Both the position numbers and the translations under genes were made by a program. Under the pieces are notes generated by a model. That model saw nothing but the letters and a program-made list of their open reading frames with translations. It searched no databases and was not told where the DNA came from. From Akkermansiaceae bacterium UBA1315 (GTDB lineage Bacteria > Verrucomicrobiota > Verrucomicrobiia > Verrucomicrobiales > Akkermansiaceae), in contig DBTN01000019.1 of the NCBI GenBank assembly GCA_002307065.1, forward strand, positions 1 through 45,879: a DNA stretch of 45,879 nucleotides. The letters are read 5' to 3'. This document shows, piece by piece, positions 33,614 to 42,143 of this stretch. Positions within the stretch are counted from its first letter, which is position 1. Each line of letters begins with the position of its first letter.

Positions 33614-34705
33614 TTATTTTTCCCAGAGCACACGAGAATCGATATCAGCGAGGGTCGGACGTCCGGTTAAGGTCATCGCCATTTCCAATTCCATCCGCAA
33701 AATTTTGAGCACATGAGCGACCCCGACCGCGCCTGCGGAAGCGAGGCCATGCAAAATCGGTCGGCCGATCATCACTCCGGTTGCGCCGAGGGCGAGAGCT
33801 TTCAAAATATCGGTGCCGCGACGGATTCCTCCATCCAATAAAATCGGAACCTGCCCGTTCACGCGATCTGCGATGCGGGGCAAGGCGTCGATCGTGGCGG
33901 GCAAGGTGTCGAGGGTGCGGCCGCCATGATTGGAAACCACGATTCCGGAGACGCCGTGTTCGATCGCGAGAACGGCATCATCTGGAGCAAGGATGCCTTT
34001 GACGAATACCGGTAGTCGTGTGTTGGACTGCAACCAAGCGAGGTCTTTCCACGTTGGGGCAGTGGCGAGAAGTTCGCTGCCGAAAACCTGCGTCGCTGCG
34101 GGGACCGGTTTCATACCCCGGAGATTGACCGGTTCGATTCCGGCAGGGATTCGGAAATTTGCACGTTGTTCGCGATTTCGCAGTCCGCTCAGCGGCGCGT
34201 CAGCGGTGACGACCAATGCTTGAAAACCGGCATTTTCCGCGCGGCGGACCAGGTCCAAGGTGAACTCACGATCCGCTTGGATATAGAGTTGAAACCAGAG
34301 AGGCGCTTCGGTGCTGCGGGCGATATCTTCTAACAGAACGCTAGCTTGAGTGCTGACGACGAAGGGCGTTTGCATCGCAGCGGCTCCGAGAGCAGTTGCC
34401 AATTCTCCGTCCGGGTGAACGAGTTGGTGAGAGGCGGTGGGAGCGATAAAAATCGGATGCGCGTAGTCGTTTCCCAAAAAAGTGAGCTGAGTATTTGCTG
34501 CGGAAAAGTCGTTGAACAGTCGGGGAGAAAGTTTGATTCGGTCGAAGGCCGAGCGGTTTTCATTGACCGTGATCTCGTCCGCAGCACCGCCGGAAAGGTA
34601 TGCCCAAATCGCCGGATCGATTCGGGTACGAGCCAGCTTTTCGTAATCTTCGAGCGAAACCATGTCGTGTGGAATCGAGGATAGCGGTGGATTTGCAGCG
34701 GACAT
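33614..34705 (-). CDS. FMN-dependent alpha-hydroxy-acid oxidase/dehydrogenase (lactate type)
   Basis: 363-residue TIM-barrel flavoenzyme oxidising a 2-hydroxy acid such as lactate or glycolate to the keto acid. Seen: SLEDYEKLARTRIDPAIWAYLSGGAADE, FNDFSAANTQLTFLGNDYAHPIFIAPTA, WFQLYIQADREF, VFVKGILAPDDA (Lys for FMN), IVVSNHGGRTLD with the catalytic His and Arg, and ILLDGGIRRGTDILKALALGA, GRPILHGLA for FMN phosphate. Single-domain form without a heme domain. Oxidase or dehydrogenase cannot be separated from sequence. No neighbouring lactate genes; the acetate-type symporter is 0.9 kb away. Confidence 0.92.
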   Translation of the reverse strand: MSAANPPLSSIPHDMVSLEDYEKLARTRIDPAIWAYLSGGAADEITVNENRSAFDRIKLSPRLFNDFSAANTQLTFLGNDYAHPIFIAPTASHQLVHPDGELATALGAAAMQTPFVVSTQASVLLEDIARSTEAPLWFQLYIQADREFTLDLVRRAENAGFQALVVTADAPLSGLRNREQRANFRIPAGIEPVNLRGMKPVPAATQVFGSELLATAPTWKDLAWLQSNTRLPVFVKGILAPDDAVLAIEHGVSGIVVSNHGGRTLDTLPATIDALPRIADRVNGQVPILLDGGIRRGTDILKALALGATGVMIGRPILHGLASAGAVGVAHVLKILRMELEMAMTLTGRPTLADIDSRVLWEK

Positions 34706-34853
34706 AACAACGTTTCTTGCTCCGGTAAATTAGCATTGCGATCAGGCCCCGCGATCAAAAACTGGCGTGCATGATGCATCCGAGAGCCTGATGGATCGTT
34801 GCAGAAAGGGTTTTCGGAGAGAAAGAAACATTGGAATCTCAACGAATTCTAGC

Positions 34854-34870
34854 TGGCACCCGGTTTGCGA
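34854..34870 (+). promoter_or_regulatory. Sigma-54-like promoter for the PA2169-like gene
   Basis: TGGCACCCGGTTTGCGA, preceded by C, has the complete TGGCAC and TTGC blocks with five bases between, the sigma-54 consensus spacing. It is the best match in the window. The start codon at 34908 is 40 bases after the GC. Confidence 0.65.
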
Positions 34871-34907
34871 AAGAGAAGTGGGCTGAACAAACCACCCATC
34901 AATCGAT

Positions 34908-35360
34908 ATGAAAACCATGGAAGAAACCAACACTCATTGCATCGACGTCTGTAACAGCTTGCTTCGCGGCGAGCTTTCCGCCGTTGAAACTTACTCTCAG
35001 GCGATCAGCAAATATTCCGACAAACCGGTGCTTGCTGAACTTCAGCGCATCCGCACCGAACACGCCGAGTCCGCTTCACGGCTGACGGAAAATGTTCGGA
35101 GCATGGGCGGAACTCCCGAAACCGATTCGGGTGCTTGGGGCGTTTTTGCGAAAGCTGTCCAAGGTGCCGCGAATCTTTTTGGCGCGGATTCCGCGATTGA
35201 GTCGCTTCAGCGCGGCGAGGAAAAAGGTCGCGAAGATTACCAGAACGCTCTGGATGACAAGGACGTCATGGCGGGTTGCAAAACCCTGATTCGAAGCGAA
35301 TTGCTTCCAAAAGTAGAGCGACACATTGCGATTTTGGAGCGCTTGGAAGATGCCGTCTGA
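34908..35360 (+). CDS. PA2169/DUF2383 family four-helix-bundle stress protein
   Basis: 150 residues, all helical, with the PA2169 family pattern: CIDVCNSLLRGELSAVETYSQAISKY, LQRIRTEHAESASRLTENVRSMGG, FAKAVQGAANLFGADSAIESLQRGEEKGREDYQNAL, and a last helix VERHIAILERLED. Over half the residues are identical to the protein at 42186-42641. The fold is ferritin-like; whether it binds metal is unclear. The gene has a sigma-54-like element 40 bases upstream and a strong terminator downstream, so it is monocistronic. Confidence 0.88.
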   Translation: MKTMEETNTHCIDVCNSLLRGELSAVETYSQAISKYSDKPVLAELQRIRTEHAESASRLTENVRSMGGTPETDSGAWGVFAKAVQGAANLFGADSAIESLQRGEEKGREDYQNALDDKDVMAGCKTLIRSELLPKVERHIAILERLEDAV

Positions 35361-35390
35361 TCGACATTTTGTCGAAGCCATTCAAATCTG

Positions 35391-35421
35391 AAAAGCCCGG
35401 GCGTTCTGCCCGGGCTTTTTT
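35391..35421 (+). terminator. Rho-independent terminator
   Basis: GCCCGGGC (35395-35402) and its repeat GCCCGGGC (35408-35415) form a perfect stem with loop GTTCT, flanked by AAAA and six T. It follows the PA2169-like gene by 34 bases. Confidence 0.9.
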
Positions 35422-35559
35422 CGTGTGAGCCCTTCCCAATTTCTTCGAAGAAATCGTCAAGGAGGGTTGCGGACAGGGGCGGCTGTCTGTTAAGGCTACG
35501 GATGCGGGGATTTGGATGCTTTTTGTTTCCGAATCTTTCGTTTTTAAACCCAAAAAACC

Positions 35560-35886
35560 ATGAAACCCAATCCGGTCGAGCCCGATCCATTGATCCATAG
35601 CGAGGAGTTTTTGCATCAGTTGATGCGCCGCCAATTGAAACTTTCTCTGGGGTGCGGCTGTGCGTTTGCCATTGTTTTGCTGGCGTTGCCGTTGCTGAAT
35701 TATTTTGCGCCGGATGTGATGGCGATGCGAGTGGGTGGCTTCCCGCTGACTTGGTTGATTCTCGGAGTTTTGTTTTTTCCGTTTGTGTGGGTGATCAGTT
35801 ATGTGTTCATCAACCGGTCATTGGCCATGGAAGCGCAGGAAGCAATCCGAGCCAAACAGGGAGCCGTTTGTCACGGACAGATATAA
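35560..35886 (+). CDS. DUF485 membrane protein (symporter partner)
   Basis: 108 residues with two membrane helices (LGCGCAFAIVLLALPLLNYF and FPLTWLILGVLFFPFVWVISYVFINR) and charged ends. DUF485 (YjcH) proteins are encoded directly before ActP-type acetate/monocarboxylate symporters, as here (20-base gap), and probably assist them. The start ATG 35560 follows an A-rich stretch without a Shine-Dalgarno sequence. Confidence 0.88.
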   Translation: MKPNPVEPDPLIHSEEFLHQLMRRQLKLSLGCGCAFAIVLLALPLLNYFAPDVMAMRVGGFPLTWLILGVLFFPFVWVISYVFINRSLAMEAQEAIRAKQGAVCHGQI

Positions 35887-35906
35887 CGTTCATCTGAGAT
35901 ATCGAT

Positions 35907-37658
35907 ATGAACATAGATCCTTGGATTGTAGGGTTTGCGGCGGTCACGGTGATCGGAACGATTTATATGGGATTTCGATCTGCGGGTTCCGCAAAAACCG
36001 CTTCGGATTTTTTTGTCGCAGGTCGCTCGGTTTCGGTTGGGTGGAACTCGGCAGCCATCTCGGGCGAATATCTTTCTGCGGCTTCCTTCATGGGCGTCGC
36101 CGGGATGGTGATGAGCAGCGGTTACGATGCATTGTGGTATCCGGTTTGTTATGCCTGCGGGTATTTATTTTTGCTGCTGTTTATCGCCGGTCCGCTGAGG
36201 CGATTTGGGGCTTATACCATCCCGGATTTTGCGGAAGGGCGGTTTGACTCACCGGTTTTCCGGCGCATCGCGGTGTGTTTTGTGCTCTTTATTGGGTTCT
36301 TTTACACGATGCCTCAGATGAAAGGCGCGGGGGTGACTTTGGCATACATTTTTCCGGGTTTGCCTTATTGGGTGGGCGTCGCACTCGTCGGGGCGGTGAT
36401 CACGTTGAACGTCGCGCTGGGCGGAATGAAAGGGATCACCTTGGTTCAGGCGGTGCAATATTGGGCAAAGATGTTTGCGATTTCGGTTCCTGCGTTCGTG
36501 TTAATGGGTATTTATGGGAGTTATGGTAGTCATTTGAAATCGAACGAGACGCGAGTTGAAGCTCGCTCGGCGATCGTGGGTGAAGCGATCCCCGGGGCAA
36601 ATGCCATGCCGGAAAAGTTCGTCCGTGCGGAGTTGCCGGCGAAAGCGCCGCAAGATGAGGCGTGGATTTCTCCATTCGGTTCGCTCACCACCAAGCCGGC
36701 GAAGGCGGCCGGTCTATCGGATGAAGAAGCTCGGCCTTATTCTCTGCTTTATACTTACTCGTTGATCATTGCACTGGTTTGTGGAACTGCAGGATTGCCG
36801 CATATCTTGGTTCGATTTTATACCAATCCAGATGGAGTCGCGGCGAAACGGACGACGATGTGGGTGATGATTTTGATCGGGGTTTTTTATGTTTTTCCAC
36901 CGGTTTTTGGCGTGTTGGGTCGCAATCTTTTGCCTGAACTTTATGAAGGTGTCGGCGCGAAAGGGACCGATAAAATTGTGTTAGAGTTGCCAAAATTACT
37001 GAATCAGAAATACGGCATGCTGGGCTCGATTTTGAGCGGGATTACCTGTGCTGGGGCTTTTGCCGCGTTCATGAGCACCTTCAGTGGCTTATTGGTTTCG
37101 ATCACCGGCGCGTTGGCGCACGATATCTATGGCCGGATTTTGCGACCGAATTCGACCTCCGAGCAACGGATGAAAATGTTCAAGGTCTTTGCGGTGATTT
37201 GCGGTTTCACTGCGGTGCTGCTCGGATTGACGGTTGAGGCTTTTGAGATCAACAAGTTGGTTGGCTGGGCGTTTGCGGTCGCGGCGACCAGTTATTTTCC
37301 ATTGTTATTTTTAGCAACCTGGTGGCCGGGAATCACGATGCCAGGCGCGGCAACCGGTATGCTGGTGGGTGGTGTGTTCAGCTTGATTTCGGTGATCAGT
37401 ACGATGATCGCCGATCAGTCTCCTTGGGCGACCGGTTTGAAAACGTGGTATGCGGCTCATCCATTGGCTCGGACCTTGGCGGAGCAGCCAGCGATCTGGG
37501 GGCTGCCGCTGGCGATCGTGTTGATGGTCGTGGTTTCAAAAGTGACACGAGCGAAAGTGCCCGGAGATATTCGCTTGAAAATGTTGGTGCTGCACGCCCC
37601 GGAAGCATTGGGCTTGAAACAGGAATATATTAAGGAGCAGGAAGGAATGGGACACTAA
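35907..37658 (+). CDS. Cation/monocarboxylate symporter of the SSS family (ActP-like)
   Basis: 583 residues with about 13 membrane helices. SSS hallmarks: RSAGSAKTASDFFVAGRSVSVGWN, GEYLSAASFMGVAGMVMSSGYDALWYPVCY, TIPDFAEGRF, LNVALGGMKGITLVQAVQYWAKM, CGTAGLPHILVRFYTNPDG, and GAFAAFMSTFSGLLVSITGALAHDIYGR. These match acetate permease ActP and actinobacterial MctC. A polar loop (about residues 210-275) separates two helices. It forms a two-gene operon with DUF485 and ends in a strong terminator. It probably imports acetate or other short monocarboxylates with Na+ or H+. Confidence 0.92.
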   Translation: MNIDPWIVGFAAVTVIGTIYMGFRSAGSAKTASDFFVAGRSVSVGWNSAAISGEYLSAASFMGVAGMVMSSGYDALWYPVCYACGYLFLLLFIAGPLRRFGAYTIPDFAEGRFDSPVFRRIAVCFVLFIGFFYTMPQMKGAGVTLAYIFPGLPYWVGVALVGAVITLNVALGGMKGITLVQAVQYWAKMFAISVPAFVLMGIYGSYGSHLKSNETRVEARSAIVGEAIPGANAMPEKFVRAELPAKAPQDEAWISPFGSLTTKPAKAAGLSDEEARPYSLLYTYSLIIALVCGTAGLPHILVRFYTNPDGVAAKRTTMWVMILIGVFYVFPPVFGVLGRNLLPELYEGVGAKGTDKIVLELPKLLNQKYGMLGSILSGITCAGAFAAFMSTFSGLLVSITGALAHDIYGRILRPNSTSEQRMKMFKVFAVICGFTAVLLGLTVEAFEINKLVGWAFAVAATSYFPLLFLATWWPGITMPGAATGMLVGGVFSLISVISTMIADQSPWATGLKTWYAAHPLARTLAEQPAIWGLPLAIVLMVVVSKVTRAKVPGDIRLKMLVLHAPEALGLKQEYIKEQEGMGH

Positions 37659-37671
37659 CTTCCCGAAATCG

Positions 37672-37706
37672 AAAAAGGCTGCCTGGAGCAACCGGGCAGC
37701 CTTTTT
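37672..37706. terminator. Bidirectional intrinsic terminator
   Basis: AAAAAGGCTGCC (37672-37683) and GGCAGCCTTTTT (37695-37706) form a perfect 12-bp stem with T tracts on both strands. It separates the convergent symporter operon and the TonB operon. Confidence 0.9.
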
Positions 37707-37730
37707 GATGAAATGGGTTTTGCGGAACTG

Positions 37731-38171
37731 TCAGCGTGCTCCGGCTTTTTTAAGCTCTTCCACGGCAGCGTCGAGGCGTCTGCGAGTGGCGACGAGATTG
37801 CTATTGAGTTCGGTGATTTTGGCGTCGCGAACTTTGACCGCTTCTTCCCAGGTTTTGAGTTGTTCCTGAGTTTGGGCGAGGTTGGTGGCCAATGCGTCGG
37901 CCTGACCGGTTCGCTCGGCGAGGGTGGCCGTGGCGGTATCGGAGGCTTCGCGGATGGAATCGATGGATGCTTTTAATCCGTCGATGTCTGCTTCAAGACG
38001 ACGGTTGCGTTTTTCCGCTTCGATTCGACCGGACGCTTCTTCTCGGGCGACTTTATTCGAGTGCTCGAGTTTCCGCTGGATGGCGATTCCGTCGTTCCAT
38101 TGATAGAAGATAAAGCCGGTGAGGACCACGCAGCCGATGGCGTTGATGATGGGGATCGCGCGCATGGTCAT
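37731..38171 (-). CDS. Membrane-anchored coiled-coil protein at the end of the TonB operon
   Basis: 146 residues: one N-terminal membrane helix (MRAIPIINAIGCVVLTGFIFYQW) then a continuous coiled coil (about 35-142; RIEAEKRNRRLEADIDGLKA, LAQTQEQLKTWEEAVKVRD). It should project into the periplasm. Its start overlaps the exbD stop as ATGA, so it is translationally coupled and probably works with the TonB system. I do not know a named family with this role. Confidence 0.82.
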   Translation of the reverse strand: MTMRAIPIINAIGCVVLTGFIFYQWNDGIAIQRKLEHSNKVAREEASGRIEAEKRNRRLEADIDGLKASIDSIREASDTATATLAERTGQADALATNLAQTQEQLKTWEEAVKVRDAKITELNSNLVATRRRLDAAVEELKKAGAR

Positions 38172-38587
38172 GGATTCGCGGATTTGGTTTCGAAGGAGAT
38201 CCGATCGATCTTCGCGGCCTTGATCGCATCCATCAACGCGATCACTTGTTTGTGTCGGGATTCTTCATCTGCTGCGATCATGACCTTGGTTTCAGGATCG
38301 GGCGGTAGTGCCAACAGCCGGTCAGTGATTTCCGTGGCAGTGACGATCTGCGTGTCCCAGGTCATGATGCCATTGGCATCGACCGCGATATGAATCGGCG
38401 GAGTTTTGATTTCCGGAACGGAGGTGGTTGATGTCGGTAGCTTTAGATCCACGCGGCTGATGTTCGTCATGCTGATGCTGACGAGCATGAAGCTGGCGAG
38501 GAGGAAGAACATGATGTCGATCAACGGAACGACTTCGATCCGGGCGTCTTCCTCGTGATCGTCGGAGCCTTGAAGTTTTACAGGCAT
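38168..38587 (-). CDS. ExbD/TolR family biopolymer transport protein
   Basis: 139 residues. The N-terminal segment ARIEVVPLIDIMFFLLASFMLVS carries the conserved Asp in PLIDIMF that takes part in proton conduction, followed by a periplasmic domain (IHIAVDANGIMTWDTQIVT, KVMIAADEESRHKQVIALMDAIKAAKI). It works with ExbB to energise TonB. It follows exbB by six bases and overlaps the next gene by four. Confidence 0.93.
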   Translation of the reverse strand: MPVKLQGSDDHEEDARIEVVPLIDIMFFLLASFMLVSISMTNISRVDLKLPTSTTSVPEIKTPPIHIAVDANGIMTWDTQIVTATEITDRLLALPPDPETKVMIAADEESRHKQVIALMDAIKAAKIDRISFETKSANP

Positions 38588-38593
38588 CGGATC

Positions 38594-39265
38594 TCAGCGC
38601 TCGATTTGAATGTTAAGTTTCGTGGAGAAATCTTCGATGTCGTGACCGTGTGTTTTGGCGGAGTTCACGAGCAGTTCGGTATGATTGATCCAACGCTCGA
38701 AAGATCCGCGCAGGAGCGAAACGCGTTTTCGGAAATAATTGTAGGGAAGCAGGCAGAGGATGGCGATGCAGATACCTGCGGCGGTGGCGATCAAGGCTTC
38801 GGCAATACCGCCGGTCACTTTCGTAGCGGCGAGTTGGCTGTCGCCCAAGGAGGCGAAGGATCCCATCAGTCCGACGACGGTTCCAAAAAGACCGAGCAGG
38901 GGAGCGAGTGTGATGATGGTTCCGAGGACCCACATGCGGGCCTCGGCGCGCTCGATCCAGTGGGTCGCGTCGAGCTGCATCGCGGCGAGCATCGAGGTGT
39001 GGGCGTGTGCGATACCGTCGCCGAGATTTTTGATATAGGGATCGGATGAATTTTCGGCGAGTTCGAGAGCGCTGCGGAAGTTTCCGGTTCCGACCGCTTC
39101 ACGGGCGAGGTCCTGGGTTTTCGGGCGGAGATTCTTTTTGAATCCGATCCACCAGATCGAGCGTTCTAACAGAACGCAGAGTGCGAGGAAAAAGGTTGCG
39201 GCGATGGGCCACATGACCCAGCCCCCTTCTTGGAACGTTTCGATGGCAATATTCGCGGTTAACAT
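38594..39265 (-). CDS. ExbB/TolQ/MotA family proton channel protein
   Basis: 223 residues from ATG 39265, four bases after the tonB stop; a longer frame to 39310 overlaps tonB. Three membrane helices: GGWVMWPIAATFFLALCVLLERSIW, then WVLGTIITLAPLLGLFGTVVGLMGSF with the conserved TxxPLLGLxGTVxGxxxxF motif, and ALIATAAGICIAILCLLPYNYF. It forms the pentameric proton channel with ExbD. Confidence 0.95.
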   Translation of the reverse strand: MLTANIAIETFQEGGWVMWPIAATFFLALCVLLERSIWWIGFKKNLRPKTQDLAREAVGTGNFRSALELAENSSDPYIKNLGDGIAHAHTSMLAAMQLDATHWIERAEARMWVLGTIITLAPLLGLFGTVVGLMGSFASLGDSQLAATKVTGGIAEALIATAAGICIAILCLLPYNYFRKRVSLLRGSFERWINHTELLVNSAKTHGHDIEDFSTKLNIQIER

Positions 39266-39269
39266 GAAA

Positions 39270-40061
39270 TCAGTTGAGTTTAAAGCGGATGACCCGAGAG
39301 AAGGTGGCACGAGGGCCGGGCCGGAATTTCCAACGGCGGCAGGTGTTGATCACCGAAGGATTGTTAAAGTAAGGATGTGAGGCGTTACGAATCGAGACGT
39401 TCACGACGTTTCCGCGTTCATCCACGGAGATGACGACAGTGATCGAGCCTTCGATATTTTCTTTCGTGGCGTTTGCCGGATAGGGAGGTCTCGGCATGCG
39501 GCCGCCGGCAAATCGGGCGGCGCCGACTTTTCCTTCGCCCGAGCCAGCGGTTCCGCCCGAACCGGAACCGGTTCCGTTTCCTTGAGTGGTTCGGCGGGCG
39601 ACGGGGCCGGTCGAGCCGCGCTTGGTTTCTTTCGCGCGATCGGAAGTGGAGGCGCGTGGTGCGGAGCGAGTTTTCGGTTTTTCCGCGATCGCAGTCGAAT
39701 CGGGTTTGGCGGGCTCCGGTGGGGCGTCGGGCATTTCCGGTACGTCGGGAAGCGGCGTCGTTTCCGCGATTTCGGGCATTTCAGGAACCTCGGGGATCAG
39801 GGGAAGTTCTTCGGCGACCGCCGCTTGTTGATCCTGAATTTGCTCCTGATTGTCTTCGGTGTCGATTTCCGCCATCGAGGACGAACCGGCGGCAAAGGAA
39901 TCGAGATCGAGCACTTCACCATCGGTGAGCGACATCGGATCTTCGTCTTCCAAGCCGAGGAGGCTGAGGCCGTTTCCTTCATCGGAAAACGCGCAGATGC
40001 TCGAAACGCTCATCCAGGCAGCGAGCGTTCCGATGTTCATCGCGTAGAGAAAAGGATTCAT
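39270..40061 (-). CDS. TonB family energy transducer
   Basis: 263 residues. N-terminal membrane anchor (FLYAMNIGTLAAWMSVSSICAF), then a long Pro/Glu-rich stretch (LIPEVPEMPEIAETTPLPDV) and a Gly/Ser linker, then a C-terminal TonB domain: RMPRPPYPANATKENIEGSI, TVVISVDERGNVVNVSIR, and RRWKFRPGPRATFSRVIRFKLN. The linker is Glu- rather than Lys-rich as in E. coli TonB. It starts the operon tonB-exbB-exbD-coiled coil. GGAGGG precedes the ATG at 40061, and a Fur-like dyad lies 22 bases upstream, so it is probably iron regulated. Confidence 0.9.
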   Translation of the reverse strand: MNPFLYAMNIGTLAAWMSVSSICAFSDEGNGLSLLGLEDEDPMSLTDGEVLDLDSFAAGSSSMAEIDTEDNQEQIQDQQAAVAEELPLIPEVPEMPEIAETTPLPDVPEMPDAPPEPAKPDSTAIAEKPKTRSAPRASTSDRAKETKRGSTGPVARRTTQGNGTGSGSGGTAGSGEGKVGAARFAGGRMPRPPYPANATKENIEGSITVVISVDERGNVVNVSIRNASHPYFNNPSVINTCRRWKFRPGPRATFSRVIRFKLN

Positions 40062-40082
40062 GATTGTGGGCCCTCCAGCTTA

Positions 40083-40099
40083 TTGAGATTGTGTCTCAC
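40083..40099 (-). promoter_or_regulatory. Fur-like operator upstream of the TonB operon
   Basis: TTGAGATTGTGTCTCAC contains perfect 5-base arms TGAGA/TCTCA. It lies 22 bases upstream of the tonB start at 40061. The shared context AGCTTATTGAGA and the placement match the site at 33571-33587 before the DUF6607-like gene. Confidence 0.55.
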
Positions 40100-40172
40100 C
40101 TGCGGTGATTCAAAGGAGGTGAACTCAGGGTGTCAATGCCATTTTGAGGGGAGATGGCGACCAAGGGAAATT

Positions 40173-40191
40173 AATGCACAAATGGTGCATT
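40173..40191. promoter_or_regulatory. Inverted repeat between antiporter and TonB genes
   Basis: AATGCAC and GTGCATT form perfect 7-base arms with a 5-base spacer, about 35 bases after the stop of the antiporter gene and 110 bases before tonB. It could be an operator or a terminator without a strong T tract. Confidence 0.35.
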
Positions 40192-40226
40192 TGCTCAACT
40201 CGATATTTCACCCGTTTTCTCGGGAG

Positions 40227-41969
40227 TCACTCGTCCGCGATTTTCCGGATGTCGTCATCGGAAAGGGTGACCCGCTGATAGATTTCACGGGCGGCGTGAA
40301 TCATGGCGACGGAGCTTTCCCGTTCATCGTGGATGACCTCAATGTCCAGATCGCGGAGTTGTTCGATTTCCGAGGAAAACTTGACCCGTCCGAGAATGAC
40401 GATTCGTGAGTTGTGTTCGCGGACGAGCGGGACGGCGGCGCGTGTGAGTTCGACGGAGGGAAAGGTGAACGCCACCAACCGTGCCCGGCCGATCCCAGCG
40501 AGCTCCAGCGCTTCTGGGTGCGAAGCATCGGCGAAAAGCACGCGTTGGCCGGCGGCTTTGAGCGCGCGGACGGTGTCGGAATTCAGTTCGAGCACCAGTG
40601 TTTCGACGCCCGAGCGTTTGAGGGCTTCGTTCATGGCGCGGCCGACCGGGCCGTAGCCGCAGATGACCGCGTGGTCTGAAAGTTCCTTGATTCCTTGGGA
40701 GTGAGACAGGGTTTCGGCGAGCGGTTTTTTCTTTGGGACGAACCAGCCGCGGCGTTCGAGGAAGAATCCGAGAGGTCCACTGCCGCGCATCAGCAAAGGA
40801 ACAGTCGCCATCGTCAGAGCCGCGCAACTTAATAATAATTGCTGGGTGGCTGGATCCTCGGGTCGGTAATCGGCGGCTTTCGCGAGCAGCACTAACGAAA
40901 ATTCCCCCGAGCTTGAAAGGGCGGCGCCGGTCAGCAAGGCCGGGCGCAGCGGGAGTTTGAAAATCCGCGCGACGTTAAATGCCACGGTGCCTTTGATGAT
41001 CAGAATGAGGACGCTGAAACCCAGGATTCTCATCCAGTCGGAAACGACGACACCAAGATTGATTTGCAGGCCGACGGAGATGAAGAAGATCGCCAGGAAG
41101 AGATCTTTGAACGGCATGATGTCCGCCATGATGCGGTGCCGGTAGATGGATTCACTCACCACTAAACCAGCGGCGAAGGCACCAAGGGCGGGAGAAAGTC
41201 CAAGAACTGCGCCAAGAACCGCGACGCCCGCGCAAAGGGCGACGACCGCCAAGGTGAAAAGTTCGCGGCTGCGCGTGCGGGCGACCGCGTGGAGAAGGGG
41301 CGTGATGCCATAACGTCCGAGCAACAGGGCGCCGCCGAGGAAAAGCAGGCCTTTGAGAATCGCGAGGCTGATGCCGCCAGCGACCGATCCTTCGCCATGG
41401 CCGTAGATCGATGGCAGAATCAGCAGGAAAAGAATGACGACAATGTCATCGAATAGTGCGATCGCCAGAGCGGTTCGAGCGCTGGGATTGTTCGGTTGTC
41501 CCATATCTTGGAACGATTTCATGGAAACCGCCGTTGAGCTGAGAGCGACTGATACGGCAAGCACCACAATTTCCGCGCCGGGGTATTTTCCGGAAAGCCA
41601 GATGATCGATCCGCCGACCAGTGAGATCGTGCCGACTTGAATCCCTCCACCGAAAAGGGAGACGCGCCAAAGATGTTTCAGTTCGTCGAGCGAGAACTCG
41701 ATGCCGAGGGTGAACATCAGAAGGATGACTCCCAGCTCCGCCAAGTGAGTGATGACGCCGTCCATTTCCGATCCCTCGCCACCGATGATTCCTAACAGAC
41801 CGGTATTGGCGATGAGCAGTCCGCAGATGAGATATCCGATCAGGAAATTTTGTTTCAGTTTAGCGAGGACCAGAGAAACCAGTACCGCCAGCAACAGCAT
41901 CAAGCTGAGCACCGCGAAAAGTGGGGAGACATCGGTCGCCCCTGCAGCCAGTAACGAAAACATACGCAT
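40227..41969 (-). CDS. CPA2 family cation:proton antiporter with TrkA-N domain (KefB/YbaL-like)
   Basis: 580 residues. The N-terminal part has about 12 membrane helices (LLLAVLVSLVLAKLKQNFLIGYLICG, FDDIVVILFLLILPS with the ion-binding DD-type motif, LSPALGAFAAGLVVSES). After about residue 400 a cytosolic Rossmann TrkA-N domain follows (HAVICGYGPVGRAMNEAL, VLELNSDTVRALKAAGQRVLFADAS). This is the KefB/KefC/YbaL layout, glutathione-gated or NAD-sensing K+ or Na+/H+ exchange. No KefF/KefG partner is encoded nearby. ATG 41969 and 41963 are both possible starts. It is on the same strand as tonB, 165 bases upstream of it. Confidence 0.93.
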   Translation of the reverse strand: MRMFSLLAAGATDVSPLFAVLSLMLLLAVLVSLVLAKLKQNFLIGYLICGLLIANTGLLGIIGGEGSEMDGVITHLAELGVILLMFTLGIEFSLDELKHLWRVSLFGGGIQVGTISLVGGSIIWLSGKYPGAEIVVLAVSVALSSTAVSMKSFQDMGQPNNPSARTALAIALFDDIVVILFLLILPSIYGHGEGSVAGGISLAILKGLLFLGGALLLGRYGITPLLHAVARTRSRELFTLAVVALCAGVAVLGAVLGLSPALGAFAAGLVVSESIYRHRIMADIMPFKDLFLAIFFISVGLQINLGVVVSDWMRILGFSVLILIIKGTVAFNVARIFKLPLRPALLTGAALSSSGEFSLVLLAKAADYRPEDPATQQLLLSCAALTMATVPLLMRGSGPLGFFLERRGWFVPKKKPLAETLSHSQGIKELSDHAVICGYGPVGRAMNEALKRSGVETLVLELNSDTVRALKAAGQRVLFADASHPEALELAGIGRARLVAFTFPSVELTRAAVPLVREHNSRIVILGRVKFSSEIEQLRDLDIEVIHDERESSVAMIHAAREIYQRVTLSDDDIRKIADE

Positions 41970-42143
41970 CGTCTCATTTATCTCCGTTGGGAGCGATGCC
42001 TGCCAAGGAAAATGAACGTTGAGTCAAATTTTCGTGAACGCCCGGGTCGGTCATGAATTGCAACGTGCATTTTTTGTTCCCAAATCCGTGCAAAAAAAAC
42101 CGGGAAATCCGACTCGGCTGGCTCAACGGCGGGGAAAATCTTT

